Positions 38,831 through 50,858 of a DNA stretch of 64,000 bases are shown one piece after another. Position 1 is the stretch's first letter. The number at the start of each line of letters is the position of its first letter. Source of the DNA: Monomorium pharaonis (lineage: Eukaryota; Arthropoda; Insecta; Hymenoptera; Formicidae); the NCBI RefSeq assembly GCF_013373865.1, contig NC_050473.1, positions 1-64,000 on the forward strand, given 5' to 3'. Under the pieces are notes generated by a model, which worked only from the letters and a program-made list of their open reading frames with translations, did no database searches and was not told the DNA's origin. The position numbers were made by a program, and so were the translations under genes.

Positions 38831-39323
38831 TTCTAGCGAAACCGTTTTTACTTCGCGGTCTCGGACGATACCACCTACTGGCTACCTGGTACTACCTCTG
38901 GGAAGACTGTCAAAGGCTGCTCATATCACGGATTGTCGTCCCTTCGGCGTCTCACATATATACACACTCAGTGCTGACGTCCACACGTCGGACGAGTGGG
39001 CGACCTGGCGACGAGGAGGGGAAGAGCGGCGTCACTCACCATCACCATTTCCCGAACACGAGCGTCCTCGTTGGTTCATGCGCGATAGCGATGAATAACG
39101 CGGCGCGGATATTGCGGGATTGAAGAGATATCGCGCTATCGTTATTTCTCGGCTCACCTGAACCAGATTAAAAGTGTATAATCTTTTTAACGTTTCATTG
39201 GCAGCTTGGTATGAATTTGCGTTCGTACGACGTGACTCACGCACGTCAATTGCACTGCCGACGGTGATTAGGTTAGGGAGATTAGGTTAGATTTCGCTGC
39301 TACTACAAGGACGGCAATCGGCG
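38831..39323. promoter_or_regulatory. Shared head-to-head promoter region of CPD and NSRP1
   Basis: 493 bp between the CPD start codon (-) and the NSRP1 start codon (+), GC-rich with CpGs. It must contain both 5'UTRs and promoters. No TATA box is obvious next to either gene, which fits a bidirectional CpG-type promoter. This is inferred from layout and composition. Confidence 0.6.
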
Positions 39324-40563
39324 ATGGCTAATAAACAGTGAGTAACGTAGGCATGTTTTATGTTATATCGCGCGAGACTTTATCTCGGATGCCTGCAGCT
39401 CTGACGTTCTTTCTTTCTGATGTTGAAGGTACGGTCTGATCCTGCCGAAGAAGCAGGTCACAGCGCCGAAGCTCGGTAATGTTTTCGGGGACGACAATGC
39501 CTCCGACGAGGACGACGGCGGCACCGACTGGGTCAGGAAGGCCCTCAAGGCGGAGAGTGAGAAGAATCGGATGAAGAAGCAAACGAGGCTTGACATGCAG
39601 AAGGCCCTGGACGAGGACCCGACGATCTACCAGTACGACGAGGTGTACGATGACTTGGAGCGTCAGAGTAAGGGCGGCCAGGTGGACGGCGCGAGCAAGC
39701 AGAAGGAGAAGAAGTCCAAGTACATTCAAAAGCTCCTAAAGACGGCTGATCGAAGGAAGAAGGAGCAGGAGCACAGGATAGAGAGGATGGTACAGAAGGA
39801 GCGTGAGGCTGAAGGCGAGATGTACGCGGACAAGGAGAGCTTTGTCACCTCGGCGTACAGAGCAAAGTTGGAGGAGTTTAAGAAGATGGAGGAAGAAGAG
39901 GCCAAAATGAGTAGACTAGAGGCTATCGGCGATGTGACAAAGCAGCAGGACATGTCGGGATTCTATCGCCATTTATACAGACAGACCATCGACTACAAAG
40001 GTGAGACCGACGAGAACGAAAGTAATAAGGTGAAAGAAGAAAGTACTGAGCAGAGAAAACGGAAAACTTCGACGAGCAGCACAAATGGAGAAAGCGCAAC
40101 GGCGAACGAAACGGAGGAGAGACAGAGAGCGATCGCGACAAGGTCTAAAAAATCGAGGCAGTACCGACAAAGAGCCATAGAAACATACGAATCTGATTCT
40201 GAAACGGAGACGAGTAGAGAGGAGCTAAAGAAAGATCAGACCACTGTTGCTTCGTCAGCAGACAAGGAAGCTGATGAAGTAGAGGTGCGCGAACCAGAGG
40301 AAAAGAAACAAAAAATAAATAGTAAAAGCAACGCGATAGAAAGTATTGTAGATAACAAGGATAAAGATACAATTGTAAAAAATACCGAGATATCTCGAGA
40401 TGACGTTACTACAGAAAATGAAGAAACAGTTGAGAATAAGAAGTCTGTTGAAAAGAAAGACAGATCTTCCATTTGGGAAAAGAGAACAGTAGGTCCAGTG
40501 TTCGAGGCAGCGTTACAAAGATATTACGCGAGGAAGGCAAAGAGACTGGCTGCCACAAATTAA
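39324..40563 (+). CDS. NSRP1: Nuclear speckle splicing regulatory protein 1 (NSRP1/CCDC55)
   Basis: Nuclear speckle protein that affects alternative splice-site choice. Two exons, 39324-39337 (MANKQ start) and 39429-40563, joined in phase 2 (378 aa). The N-terminus QYGLILPKK, acidic patch and TDWVRKALKAESEKNRMKK, then DPTIYQYDEVYDDL, KYIQKLLKTADRRKKEQEHR, FVTSAYRAKLEEFKKMEEEE and DVTKQQDMSGFYRHLYRQT are hallmarks of the NSRP1 N-terminal coiled-coil domain (about residues 60-215). The C-terminal half is a charged Lys/Glu/Arg/Ser low-complexity region ending in a basic segment (RYYARKAKRLAATN). The first exon contributes only 14 nt and starts within the CPD/NSRP1 shared promoter region. Confidence 0.93.
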
Positions 40564-41161
40564 ATATAATTAAATTATAATTTTTTTATATATAACACGT
40601 TAATGTACTCTTCTCCACTTAACTTTTATATCAATTAATACTAACTTTATTTTGGTGGTAAAATTGTATAAAAAAAGTATGGTGTGATCTCCAACTGTAA
40701 AAATGTGTGTAATAATGAAAATTAAGGATAAAACTTATTTTATGATATTAGAAAAATTCTGCATATATTTATAAAAAAAATGCACATACATATGATCCAA
40801 ATGCTCGAACTATGAGTATTCGGATTTATTTATAATTTAAGTAGATGTTACACAGCTGAGCTAAGAAAAAATATATACACTCGGATGAGATAATACTTTC
40901 TTAAATGTCGTTTAGTTTTTGTATATCCATTTTCCTTCGCACAATTATTGTTCAAAAATATTATATTTAGAAATTTTAGTTTCTCCTGTACATCTCTGTA
41001 TAATTGCACGCAATTCTATTCAATTTAAAAGCCACATTAAAAGCAAATTATCTCTACGTAAAAAGACTATATATGAACTTGTACATCTCGTGGAACGCAG
41101 TTTTCTCGATATGCTTCTCAATGATACATTATTTATGTATACGTAAATAAGCCGTACATTC
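40564..41161. other. Convergent intergenic region (NSRP1 / PGAM5 3' ends)
   Basis: About 600 bp, AT-rich, presumably two overlapping or abutting 3'UTRs. A 75-codon ORF at 40919-41146 (+) has no recognisable features. Confidence 0.55.
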
Positions 41162-43494
41162 TTAGCTAGACGTTACATTCTGTGGTACCATGTGCCCTGT
41201 GTCTCCTAGACAATGGAGAGTAACTCTACCACTGGGAAGAATGCAAAGCCAAGTGATGCTTCCATGTTTCAAGCATATTCGTAACCATGCTTCCGGTGGA
41301 AATTGCAACGCCCTTAACAGAAAATCGAAAAATTATGTAGAGCGTGATAAGAGAATTTAATCATTAAAATTAATCAATAAAAAAAAATCTTACCGACAAA
41401 CGAAATATCTGATAACGTTTGCGTGGCATACGAGAACGGTATAAGAATCGTGTTTCTGACTAGGATCCGCACGATGAAAATATTTTCTAAACGCTGCTTC
41501 TATTCTGGGCCCATCTTGGAAGAACTGGAATACAGATAGATTGAATTGTGCATCGCGAGATTTCTAATCTAAAAATATTTTTGATATTTAATAACGTAAA
41601 CAAAATGATCAATTATGTTATGCTTACATGTTTCTCAGATTTCCACTGACCAATAGGCGGCTCTGGAGGTATAGGCGCACCTTCAATTAACAAGCCATCG
41701 TCCTCAACTGGTACATTTGTAAGACTCTTTTCTATGATTTGAGAAGTTTCCAAAGCGCGCGTCATTGTAGATTTTACTATCGTTGAGTAAGGCAAATTTA
41801 ATTCCGCTAGCCTCTTTCCTGTTGCTTCAGCCTGCTTTCTGCCTTTATGACAATAAAGTAAATACAGTTTTTATATAAGTAGCATGGTAAATGTTTACGA
41901 TAATATTTAATGAAACAAGCACGAAATCATGGTGAAGAAACAAATTAAAATAAAAAGCTCAGTTGCACACAATAATTTGCGTCATAAGCCACAAGCCCTT
42001 TTAGAGAGATAACAGCAAGCACTAAAAGAATATCGATATGTCACATTTTCAGAGAAATGTTAGTTTCAGAACATGGTTACCGATATATGCAATGATGGAA
42101 CAAAAAAACATGCTGTATCACGAAATATTACATACTTGTCAAGATAACTTATTAGCCATCTTCCAGGTGCAAAATGTCATGGAAGATGTAAGTAGAAAGC
42201 AGTATTATCTTAGTAGCAACGCCTAGGAAATGCTATAGTAGAAGAATTTGTATATAACATTCTCTTCAGAAATTGTATGATTTGCCGGTTATGCTGACAA
42301 ATTATTGTGAACCTCCAGGGGCTTTAGCCCGATACCTATATGCAAATACAAAACTCCATCAGTACGAAATAAACGCGATCCATCGAAGAAGCAACTAAAC
42401 AGCTAACAGCTAAGAAACTAAAGGAAAAGGACGTCACACGTGCGTCTTCTGTGGATTATGTGAGGGAGGAAGAAGATCTCGGAATATGATCTGTGTCGAA
42501 AATAAGAGAGACAGCACGAAAACAATTGGGACAATCAGAAAGCTTGCCAGACACCGTACCAAGTTCGGTCAGCACTCTCTCGGTATCTGTCTTTCCATCC
42601 GTGTGATATTGCCCATGGCGAATCATGATCACGTGTCGCACAGCTTTTGCCTTCTTTGCCTCGAACTTTTCGTTGTACTTGTTCTCATCGTTTTCGTCGC
42701 TTATCTTCATTGGTTTCACCAGGCTCTTTGGATCTCGCCTGTAAAACACAAACGTCGCAACATAACTATCTTTCCTTTCTGTTTTTATTCTTACGCAATG
42801 TTAGACGAAATTTGAATCAATTCATCAATTAATAATTGCGATTAAAAATTTAATTGTAGATTAAAATTGTTTAGTTGTCTGCAAATAAATCTTAAAAAAA
42901 TCAAAATAAATTTTTGTATGTATAATTTGTATGTATAATTTATGATTAATTCAATTGATTGATAAAAATATAATTAAATGCTAATTAAAAAACTGATCGT
43001 TAATTATTAATCATTAGTTTTATAGCATTGATTAATAATTGAATTGAAAAGATGTCTCAAAAAGATTTGGTTAAAGATGACTTTGTAAAATCTCCAAAAA
43101 TTATTTATAGGCATCTTAAAAGATATTTTCAAAGCATTTAGATTTCTAACAAAATATCTTCAAGACATCTCAAAATTGCACGAAATATCTTTCAGATATC
43201 GCTACGAGATATTTTTTCGAAAAAAAATGCAAGACATCCTTTTTCTTTACGTGGACATTCTCTCGAGGCGTCCGGGAAAGCAAATGGATTTCGACGACGG
43301 GGAATCGTGCGTTACCTATCCCAGTTGTGGTCCCACTTCACTGACGGCTCGTAATTTGTCGTCCACGAGTTGTGGACGACGCGCAACGGTTCCGGGCCGT
43401 TACCGGACCCGTGCGCGTTATAGTAATACAGTATCGCACCGCTCACCGCACCGAGTCCGAGGGCCCATTTGTGCCAGTGCGAGACAGCTGGCAT
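41162..43494 (-). CDS. Pgam5: PGAM5, mitochondrial serine/threonine-protein phosphatase
   Basis: Phosphoglycerate-mutase-family protein that acts as a Ser/Thr/His phosphatase at mitochondrial membranes (mitophagy, fission and stress signalling with PINK1 and KEAP1 in other animals). Exons in phase: 43316-43494, 42560-42738, 41628-41842, 41394-41524 and 41162-41312 (284 aa, family about 289). An N-terminal membrane anchor (WALGLGAVSGAILYYY, about 10-25) is followed by the multimerisation motif WDHNWDRRDP. The catalytic RHGQYH follows with phospho-accepting His101 (human RHSQYH), then TMTRALETSQII, and the second catalytic histidine in VLVCHANVIRYF. All catalytic residues are present. MPAVSHWHKW was preferred over the more upstream in-frame ATG at 43557 because it matches the usual short N-terminus before the anchor. 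Confidence 0.94.
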
Positions 43495-43990
43495 TTTTAC
43501 GTGTGCACGAGAAAAGAGGCGGTGAAAATCGCAGTGGCGACTCCGGGGACTACGCAAGACTTCGAGTCCGAACCAAGAAAGGAACGACTCTCTCTCACGC
43601 GCCGGAGCGGCGGTGACTTAACCTCGCGCCGCACGACCAACTCATCGTCATTTCCGGGGTCCGCAGGATGCGGCGCCGTGGTGCCGTCGTTTCCTGTCGT
43701 TCCGTGTGGTTTGATCTGTCGAGGTCGGTCGCGCGCGTCAGTAGTGTTGTTGTTTTTGATCTCCGAAGTCCGACAACGATTTCGCGGATAGATTTCGCTC
43801 GGGACCGAAACTATCCGAAATAAATCGGAGTCGGGTGTCATGCGTTGAATAAAGTTCGAATAATCCTCGATTTAAATCGTTCCGTTCCTTCCCCGCCGCC
43901 CCCGCGGCCCCCAGCGACTATATTTGCTCACGCGTTGTGCAAGAGACAGGTATATCCAAATAGAAGCGATTTCGCAACGCACGGCGAGAG
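43495..43990. promoter_or_regulatory. Shared head-to-head promoter region of PGAM5 and SHQ1
   Basis: 496 bp between two start codons on opposite strands, rich in C+G and CpG. Mirrored ORFs across it are composition artefacts. Promoter activity in both directions is inferred from position. Confidence 0.6.
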
Positions 43991-46784
43991 ATGCTGACTC
44001 CACGTTTCGAGATTACCCAGACCGACGCGGACGTGACGATAATCGTCCACGCACCGTACGCGAATATAAAGGACGCGGAGGCCTGCGTCGACGGGACGGA
44101 CTTCCTCTTTACCGCCACCCCGTATTTTCTCAGGTGAGGTGTACTCTCGCGTTGGAATCTGTCGGATTCGGTTCCTTTGTTTAACAAACTTATGCGGTTC
44201 CCGTAGACTGCAGCTGCCAGGTAAGATCGAGGAGAATGAAACATCCTCCGGTGCCTATGACTGCGAGAAGGGTGATTTTACCTTGCGTTTTCCCAAGGTA
44301 AACAAAGGGGAGCACTTTGAAAACTTGGAGATGATAACGACTCTTCTGGCCCCGCCGAAAAAGAAGAGCACCATTATTCCAAACATTGAAGTGATCGGTA
44401 AAAGATACAAGGATATAATATGAAATATAAATAATTATGTAATAACATTACTAATGTGTCTTTCTAATTTCAGGTAATCCATCTGTGGCCTCAGCAGATA
44501 TAGATGAAGGCAATGCTGTAGGTGATTCCAGAAATAATTGTTTTATGCCTCAAGATAATCTTATAGGAAATCCAACGATTCTCATAAATTCTCCAAAGTA
44601 TGGTTTTGCCAATAAAATATCAGGAGCTTTAACCGCTTTTGAGGTATGTCTTTATAATCTATTCTTTGTGATGACATTAAACTTGGCTATAAATAAATAT
44701 GGAATCTTCGACGTTTTGTTTTAATACTCAAATTGATTAAAAATGAAAAATATTGATAATATATCCTTTATGATTTTCTGTGTTTAGGCAGCTTGGATCA
44801 AGGAGATAATAGATCTTCCCACTCCTGATGCAACTCCTGAAGCAGAAAGAAAAAGTTTGCAGGAACAGCGTGAGTCAAGTGATTTCTCTGAAGAACATTA
44901 TATGGCAGATCTTGTGCAGACAGAATGCACCGAGCCATACATAACATATACAGCTGAATGGGACACCCTGCAAAAGGATCAAGTTGTGTTCAGCGAGGGC
45001 GAGATAGATCTGTTGAAGGAACTTCCAAACAAAGAATATTTATTAGATGCCGACGATGTACAAAAATTATCCTTAAATCTTGTCGACATATTATATGCCA
45101 GCTGTTACAATCATCGAACAACATTAGGAGAAAATACTCCAGAAAGCAGCTGGACCATTAATAAATTAAGTTCTACTCTATGTTGGTTCCAAGTACGTTG
45201 ATTTCAAGTACGTTTGTCAATTTAGCGAAGCGCTTTTTACTAAAAAAAAAGAGTGTAGAGGAATTAATTTTTGTTAAATATTTTCAGAATTTTTCTTCTG
45301 TTGATGAAGTTATAACAGCGTGTATTCGAAGGTCGCTTTGTTATCCACTTTACAGAAATTGGGAACTTTCCATTAAAGTGTTTGAAGACGTTAAAAAAGT
45401 ATTGTTATTAGGTCAGTATAAATTGGGATATCAAAATGATTATTTTATTGAAACTACCTACAGTGTTTATTACTTAAAAAATTTTTATATGTAGGAAGGA
45501 TATATATTGTTAAACGGTTCTGTGAAATACATCATCTTTTCAATACTTCATGTGAACCAAGATATATACTAAATCAATTATACATAAAGGATTTTTTAAT
45601 TTGGTTGCAAAGGTTACCTGAATCCTTAATAGAATCACTTCATTCTGCATTAAGTAACGTAAGTATCCTTAAAAATTCTTTAAACATTTAATACGAATAC
45701 TTTCCTCTTGTCTTATTTATCTAAATCTTTGAAACACAGACTTCCGAAACGATTTATCTTCATCAACAATTAATCTTTAATTTTTCAAATTAATCTCGTA
45801 TAAAACAAAACATACATGAGAGAAGAGTTGGAGTCAAATTCAAGATTCACAAATTATACGTGGATCACTTTTACTCGATCATGTTTATGTTTATCTAAAA
45901 TCTTTTTTTTTAATATAGGTTAATCCAAACAAATCAAGTATGAGACTAGATTTAGTAGAACTGGAAGTGGCAGCTTATTCTGTTCAAGAAGAGGATTTTG
46001 TTATAGAAAATACTATTCACAAAATGACCGAAAACATTGAGGGGATGTCTTTGAGTAATACCAAAGAGGAAATGTAAGTAGAAAATTACAGCATTGTTAT
46101 TTTCTTTTTGCAATAGTAATAGTTTACATATTCTGTATAATTTTATTTTGAAGGCCAAAGAATGTATACCATGTTAACCAAAATTTTTTTAAATGTTTGT
46201 AAGTACTTTCATATCTATTTAGCTTGATTGTTAACAATCGCTGTTTAACACATCTGTATTTAATTTGTATTATTCGTTATTTTTGTGTATTTTACAATAA
46301 TTTACTCGGTATTTTAATGTAACATTATAATGTCTAACTTTCTAAATTATATATTGTGTATAAAATAATTTTATAACTACTGTTTGGATTTTTTCTGAAA
46401 CAAATTTTTATTATATCAATGTCTGACAAACTTGCACTACTTGTTATTCAAATAAAAATTGACGAAAATTTTTGCATTGCTAATAATTGGCCAAAAAATT
46501 TTGGATCCAAATAGTATTTGAACCTGAATATCCGAATTCTCAGATAATAAGACTCCTGAGAATACTTTAATAACCAAATAATATGCATGATAGAAGTATT
46601 ATATTTTATTAATTCATTTTTTGTTTTTTAAAATTACTTTACACAAAAATATAGATTGTCAAGCAGTTCAAGTTCCGACAGCAGTGATTCGGATTCTGAC
46701 AGCAATACATCAAGTAGCAGCAGTAGCAGCAGCAGTCTAGATTCTGATGATTTAGATGACGCCCAAATGAATGAGAAAAATTGA
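43991..46784 (+). CDS. SHQ1: SHQ1, H/ACA ribonucleoprotein assembly factor
   Basis: Nuclear/cytoplasmic chaperone that holds dyskerin (NAP57/Cbf5) before H/ACA snoRNP assembly. Eight exons in phase: 43991-44133, 44207-44397, 44474-44643, 44788-45192, 45288-45411, 45495-45658, 45919-46073 and 46655-46784 (493 aa). The N-terminal CS/HSP20-like domain begins MLTPRFEITQTDADVTIIVH and includes GDFTLRFPKVNKGEHFENLE (to about residue 100). A linker follows. The helical SHQ1 domain (about 170-430) contains YITYTAEWDTLQKDQVVFSE, the NLVDILYASCYNHRTTLGE segment and the CIRRSLCYPLYRNWELS segment, all strongly conserved. The C-terminus is a Ser/Asp-rich tail, probably phosphorylated by CK2. The start ATG is the first in frame and matches the family N-terminus. 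Confidence 0.94.
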
Positions 46785-47422
46785 TGGCCCCGAGAAATAA
46801 TCATTCACTTGTTGCATAACGTAAGGTAATCTGACGAATTATACATCGATTTTTCCATAAGCATATAATTTTTTAACTATTTACCTATAACGACATATTG
46901 TTATTTTTTGTATATTTACATACAAGTATTCATTATTTCGTGTATTTTATATTTATGCGGATATGTCGCAAAATATAAGAGATTTTAAATATATAATATT
47001 TAAAAATAATTTCCAAATATATATTGTGTTGATGAAATTGTATTAATAAATACATATATGTTTGAAAACTAAAAACTCTTGATATTATATAAACTGTGAT
47101 AAAAATAACATGAAATCAATATATTCTCATTAATAAAATAATGTTTTTAAAAACTTTGATATTTATTCTATGAATAATCCAAGATAATAGCGATTATCCT
47201 AATTCGAATTAAAAACTTCTTTCCTCCAACCTATACCTATACCAAAACTTGACAATGAAAAATTGATCATCTATTCAGTGTCTGAATATTTACCAATTGA
47301 TGACAATTTTCGTGCAGAAATTTCCAAATTCTGATAGTACTTGAATAAATAAATGTAATAACAGAGAAAATTGTTGTGCATTCTCATTAATAATAAGATG
47401 CCATTAAAAGGAAGCTAATGGT
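46785..47422. other. Convergent intergenic region (SHQ1 / SelP-like 3' ends)
   Basis: AT-rich, about 640 bp, presumably 3'UTRs. The SelP-like 3'UTR lies here. I see no convincing SECIS-type element, and none is expected because the gene has no in-frame TGA. Confidence 0.5.
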
Positions 47423-50400
47423 TTATTTACTTAATTCATAATCGACCCAAGATAAAAGTTTACTATAATGTTCGATTAATTTGTTACGCTCCTCTTCACT
47501 ATCGACCTGATCATTCGTATTAATCGGCTTAGAAGGCTCGATTGTGTTTGTACCAACGATACTCTGTGGATCAGTGGAACTCTCGATATTTGGATCTTCT
47601 GTAATATTCGCTGGGCTTCCTTCTGGCGGCGAGGGACATATTGCTTGATCGCTGACATTAATACGATGCTCCTCATTATAGTTAATCTAAGGATTAAATT
47701 TAATATTAAATATCGAAATAATAGATTAAAATTTATATGTAATAAATTTTTAAAACTAATGCACTAGCATTGCGTGCTGGAGATTACCGTAGCGTTATCG
47801 TAAATATCACTAGATGTTTCGTTTCTATCAGTGATATCGTTATCTTCGTATTCGCTCTTCCAATAGTCTGCTACTTCGCCGTACAATCCTGGGCTTTCAT
47901 CTTTATCGAACATATACTGCTGATTAGTGTTTTCTTCATCCGCTTCATCGGTTTCCGTCGTTCTCCAGTCGTAATCCTCAGAGCTTGCTATAGGTGAATT
48001 GACATCCTTAAAATTTAACATGAGACATTTTAATATCACTATTGAATATTTGACAATAATAAAAAGGAATGGTTTTATATTAAATTATTAATATTAGATA
48101 ATATATTTTATATAATTATTAACGTAAAAATAATAACTTCTTGGTTGGTCATTGATACTTAAACGTCAATTAATACCGGCCACGAATCCGGTGATGCGAC
48201 GTCGACTCCAGAGTCAAGATGTCCGTGAAAGTCGGGATTGCCTGTCTTCAGTATTAAATGTGTGTACTTTTTCGTCTTGTTGCCGTTTTTATGTACATGC
48301 GGCGCATACATAATTATGCGTAAAAACGTGTCCTTTTTGAAACTGTCGATGCCCTCGGGTGTTATATTTTCATCTACGATATGATATTTATTAAAATAAT
48401 TACAAACTTGATCGTCGCTCGAACGACTGAATCGTTCTATCGATTTCTTTCCTGAAAGTCAACATTTTCGCATTGTTACCTCGAATTTTGTCCACGATAT
48501 TCAATGTCGTCATTGTCTCTTCTGCAGATGTCGAGTCGCTTTCGGTTACAGTCGGTTCGTCCAGCAATAAAGCACGATCCGCCGTGTTCCCGTGATACGT
48601 GGAGATGGTAGAATTGTTGTTCATCAGTGGACGAGATGTTCCTCTCGTTTGTTCCGGTGGAAGCGACTGCGGTTCGAGGGTCACGGCGATTTCGCTGAAG
48701 TCTTCGGTCATCGAGTCCTCTTGATCCATCCACGTAGCTTCCGCATTCGAATAATCTTCGTCAAATCGAGACTCGGTCGCGTCGCTATCGTACCGATGAG
48801 TCGTGGACTCCGTTGACGATTCCGTCGAGAGATTTGAATGATCGATGTCGCTCGTGATCTCCTCGAGGAAGGTGGAGGATGCAGTAGTGCTCGTCTCGCG
48901 TTTCTCTTCCGATTCGTCATGATGTAGAGTGCTGTTCTCCAGATTTTCCGTGATTGCTTCGAACTTATCGCTAGTGTCGGTCTCGCGTTGCAATGTACTC
49001 TCTTCTACCTCATCGGTGTCCTTCGTTAATTTTACAACGTGGTCCTCGTGATAGACGTCTGGCTGAAACTATTCCAAAGCGAAACTAAACCAAACAATAA
49101 TTGTTCATATTACACTAACGGAATTATAATATCGCTTTCATCATCAGTGCTTAGCTGCGTAACAGATAAAGACTGTATTTCGATATTCAATGCCAGTACT
49201 GGAAACCTAGTTTACGTCATATACACTATACATTTTTAGTATTAAGTGAATATCAGAACGCAGTCAGATGTATTTAAAGAACATTTAAAGAAATGCGCTC
49301 ACGTTGCATCCACCGCACGGGTCCTCCTTGTATGTGGACAGTATAGCCGCTTTTACGTAAGGAAAGAACAGGATACTCCACGGCACTATTACGTGATATG
49401 TCAACTTTCCGCATCTAAAATCATCAGTGTGTCAGTTGGGTCTTGACATTTTGCATCGTGGCAAACACGTGAATTTAACTTATTAACTTTTTTCCTAAGT
49501 AAAAAGTTTACCTAAAAGAAAAAAATACATTCTTACATGTAAAAAATGTTATTTCTTTATCTCGTATAATCTTAATTTATAGATAAATAAAATTATATTT
49601 ATTTAATGATTTATTGCAATTATTTTATTATTTATTATTATAGAATAAGCCCTAGTACAAAACATTGACGCAATATTGGGAAGTAATGTAAAGGCAATAT
49701 TCTCAATATTGGTCCAATATTGTAAAGTAGACGTTTCACCTTATTCAGTAAATTTGTCTAAACAGCAATATTGGACATTAATTGCATTCTAATTTGGAAG
49801 CAACATTTTATGACCAATATTGGCATTATATTAAGAAAACATTGGCCAATACACTCCCAATGTAACCAATGTCTAGCTAATATTAGTCAATGTATCGCCG
49901 GTGTATTGTGCTACTAGGAATTTTATTTTTAAAAATTACGCCATATTAATTGAATATAAACATTTTTCAAAATAAACAACTCATTTAACTTAATTTAATC
50001 TTAACGCATAACTTTTAATTCTGACTTAGTTCTTAGTTCAGTTCAATTTTTAACTTAACTAAATTAATTTTATAAAAAGTATTAACTTATTCGACCCTGC
50101 TCTAAGATATTACGGAAATTTTCTCTCTAAATTCCCGCAACTATTGCTCAGTAAGTATAAATATGACGACATTAATGAAATCATCCGGATCGCTCGCTGT
50201 TTCTCTCACCGATCGATGATGATCATTTGGTCCCTCGAAGCGCGGAACTTCTCCCATATACGAGACCGCGAATCGTCTTGCAGGAAGGTGATCTTCGTTT
50301 CGTTGACCCTGAGAAAGTCGTCCGCGAAGCTGTCCATCTCGCTGTGCTTCGCCCCGATGTCCCGCCACGCCTCGATCTCGAGCTCGTCCTCGCTGCTCTC

Positions 50401-50858
50401 GTTCTCCGTCGAGCCAGGGGACGGGCTTATCACGAAGAACCGTATGTCCGGGAAACCGGACTTCCGCAAACGCGAGCTCAGCATCTCCAGCCTGAAGGTG
50501 ATGGAGTTATAGTTATTCGACGGAACGATAAAGCGATAATAAAAAAAATACAGATAAAAAGGATATAAATCGAAAGGTAAAAAACGCGCGGATCCCGGAT
50601 CCTCGTCGAGTCTTACATGACCGCCTGGCGGAAGCTGTACTGCCAGGCCGGGTCCAGGAAGGCCAGCACGCTCACATGGCCGAGGAGCCGCTCCTTCCAC
50701 GCGTTCACGAAACGGCACTGCTCGAAGTACCCGTCCTCCTGTTCCTCTCGGCCCTTCCTCGCCGCCGTTGACACGAGACTCGCGAGGAGAAGCACGGCTC
50801 CCACCGTCGGGAACGCGACCTTCGCGATTAACATGATAACGCACACCGCACGCAGCAA
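47423..50858 (-). CDS. Selenoprotein P N-terminal-domain protein without selenocysteine
   Basis: Secreted protein with a SelP_N (thioredoxin-like) domain. Exons: 50617-50858, 50210-50491, 49303-49414, 48480-49062, 48177-48451, 47788-48006 and 47423-47686 (658 aa if the 28-nt gap 48452-48479 is skipped; phases otherwise close). A signal peptide (PTVGAVLLLASLVSTAA region) is followed by VSVLAFLDPAWQYSFRQA, which aligns with the vertebrate SelP segment carrying UxxC; here the pair is Trp...Ser. The later landmarks are retained: IIIDRCGKLTYHV, FFPYVKAAI and PCGGCN. The C-terminal two thirds is a Ser/Thr/Glu/Asp-rich, low-complexity extension not found in vertebrate SelP, with a more ordered segment DTFLRIIMYAPHVHKNGNKT. 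The redox centre is therefore lost and the function is unknown. It is divergent with SVEP1. Start at 50858; an in-frame ATG at 50834 also gives a signal peptide. Confidence 0.78.
49651..49918. mobile_element. Short MITE-like element in a SelP-like intron
   Basis: The 268-bp segment starts CCTAGTACA and ends TACTAGG; its reverse complement begins CCTAGTAGCACA, and CATTGAC recurs near both ends. The inside is made of many degenerate copies of CAATATTGG in both orientations. It lies in the intron 49415-50209. No coding capacity and no clear target duplication. Confidence 0.55.

Noticed and set aside
38303..38836. 177-codon ORF (+)
   Set aside because: Exact antisense shadow of the first CPD exon.
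42038..42226. 62-codon ORF (+)
   Set aside because: Sits inside a PGAM5 intron, no recognisable family, AT-rich codons.
46785..47422. SECIS element for the SelP-like gene
   Set aside because: No in-frame TGA codon needs recoding and no convincing stem with the ATGA/GA core was seen.
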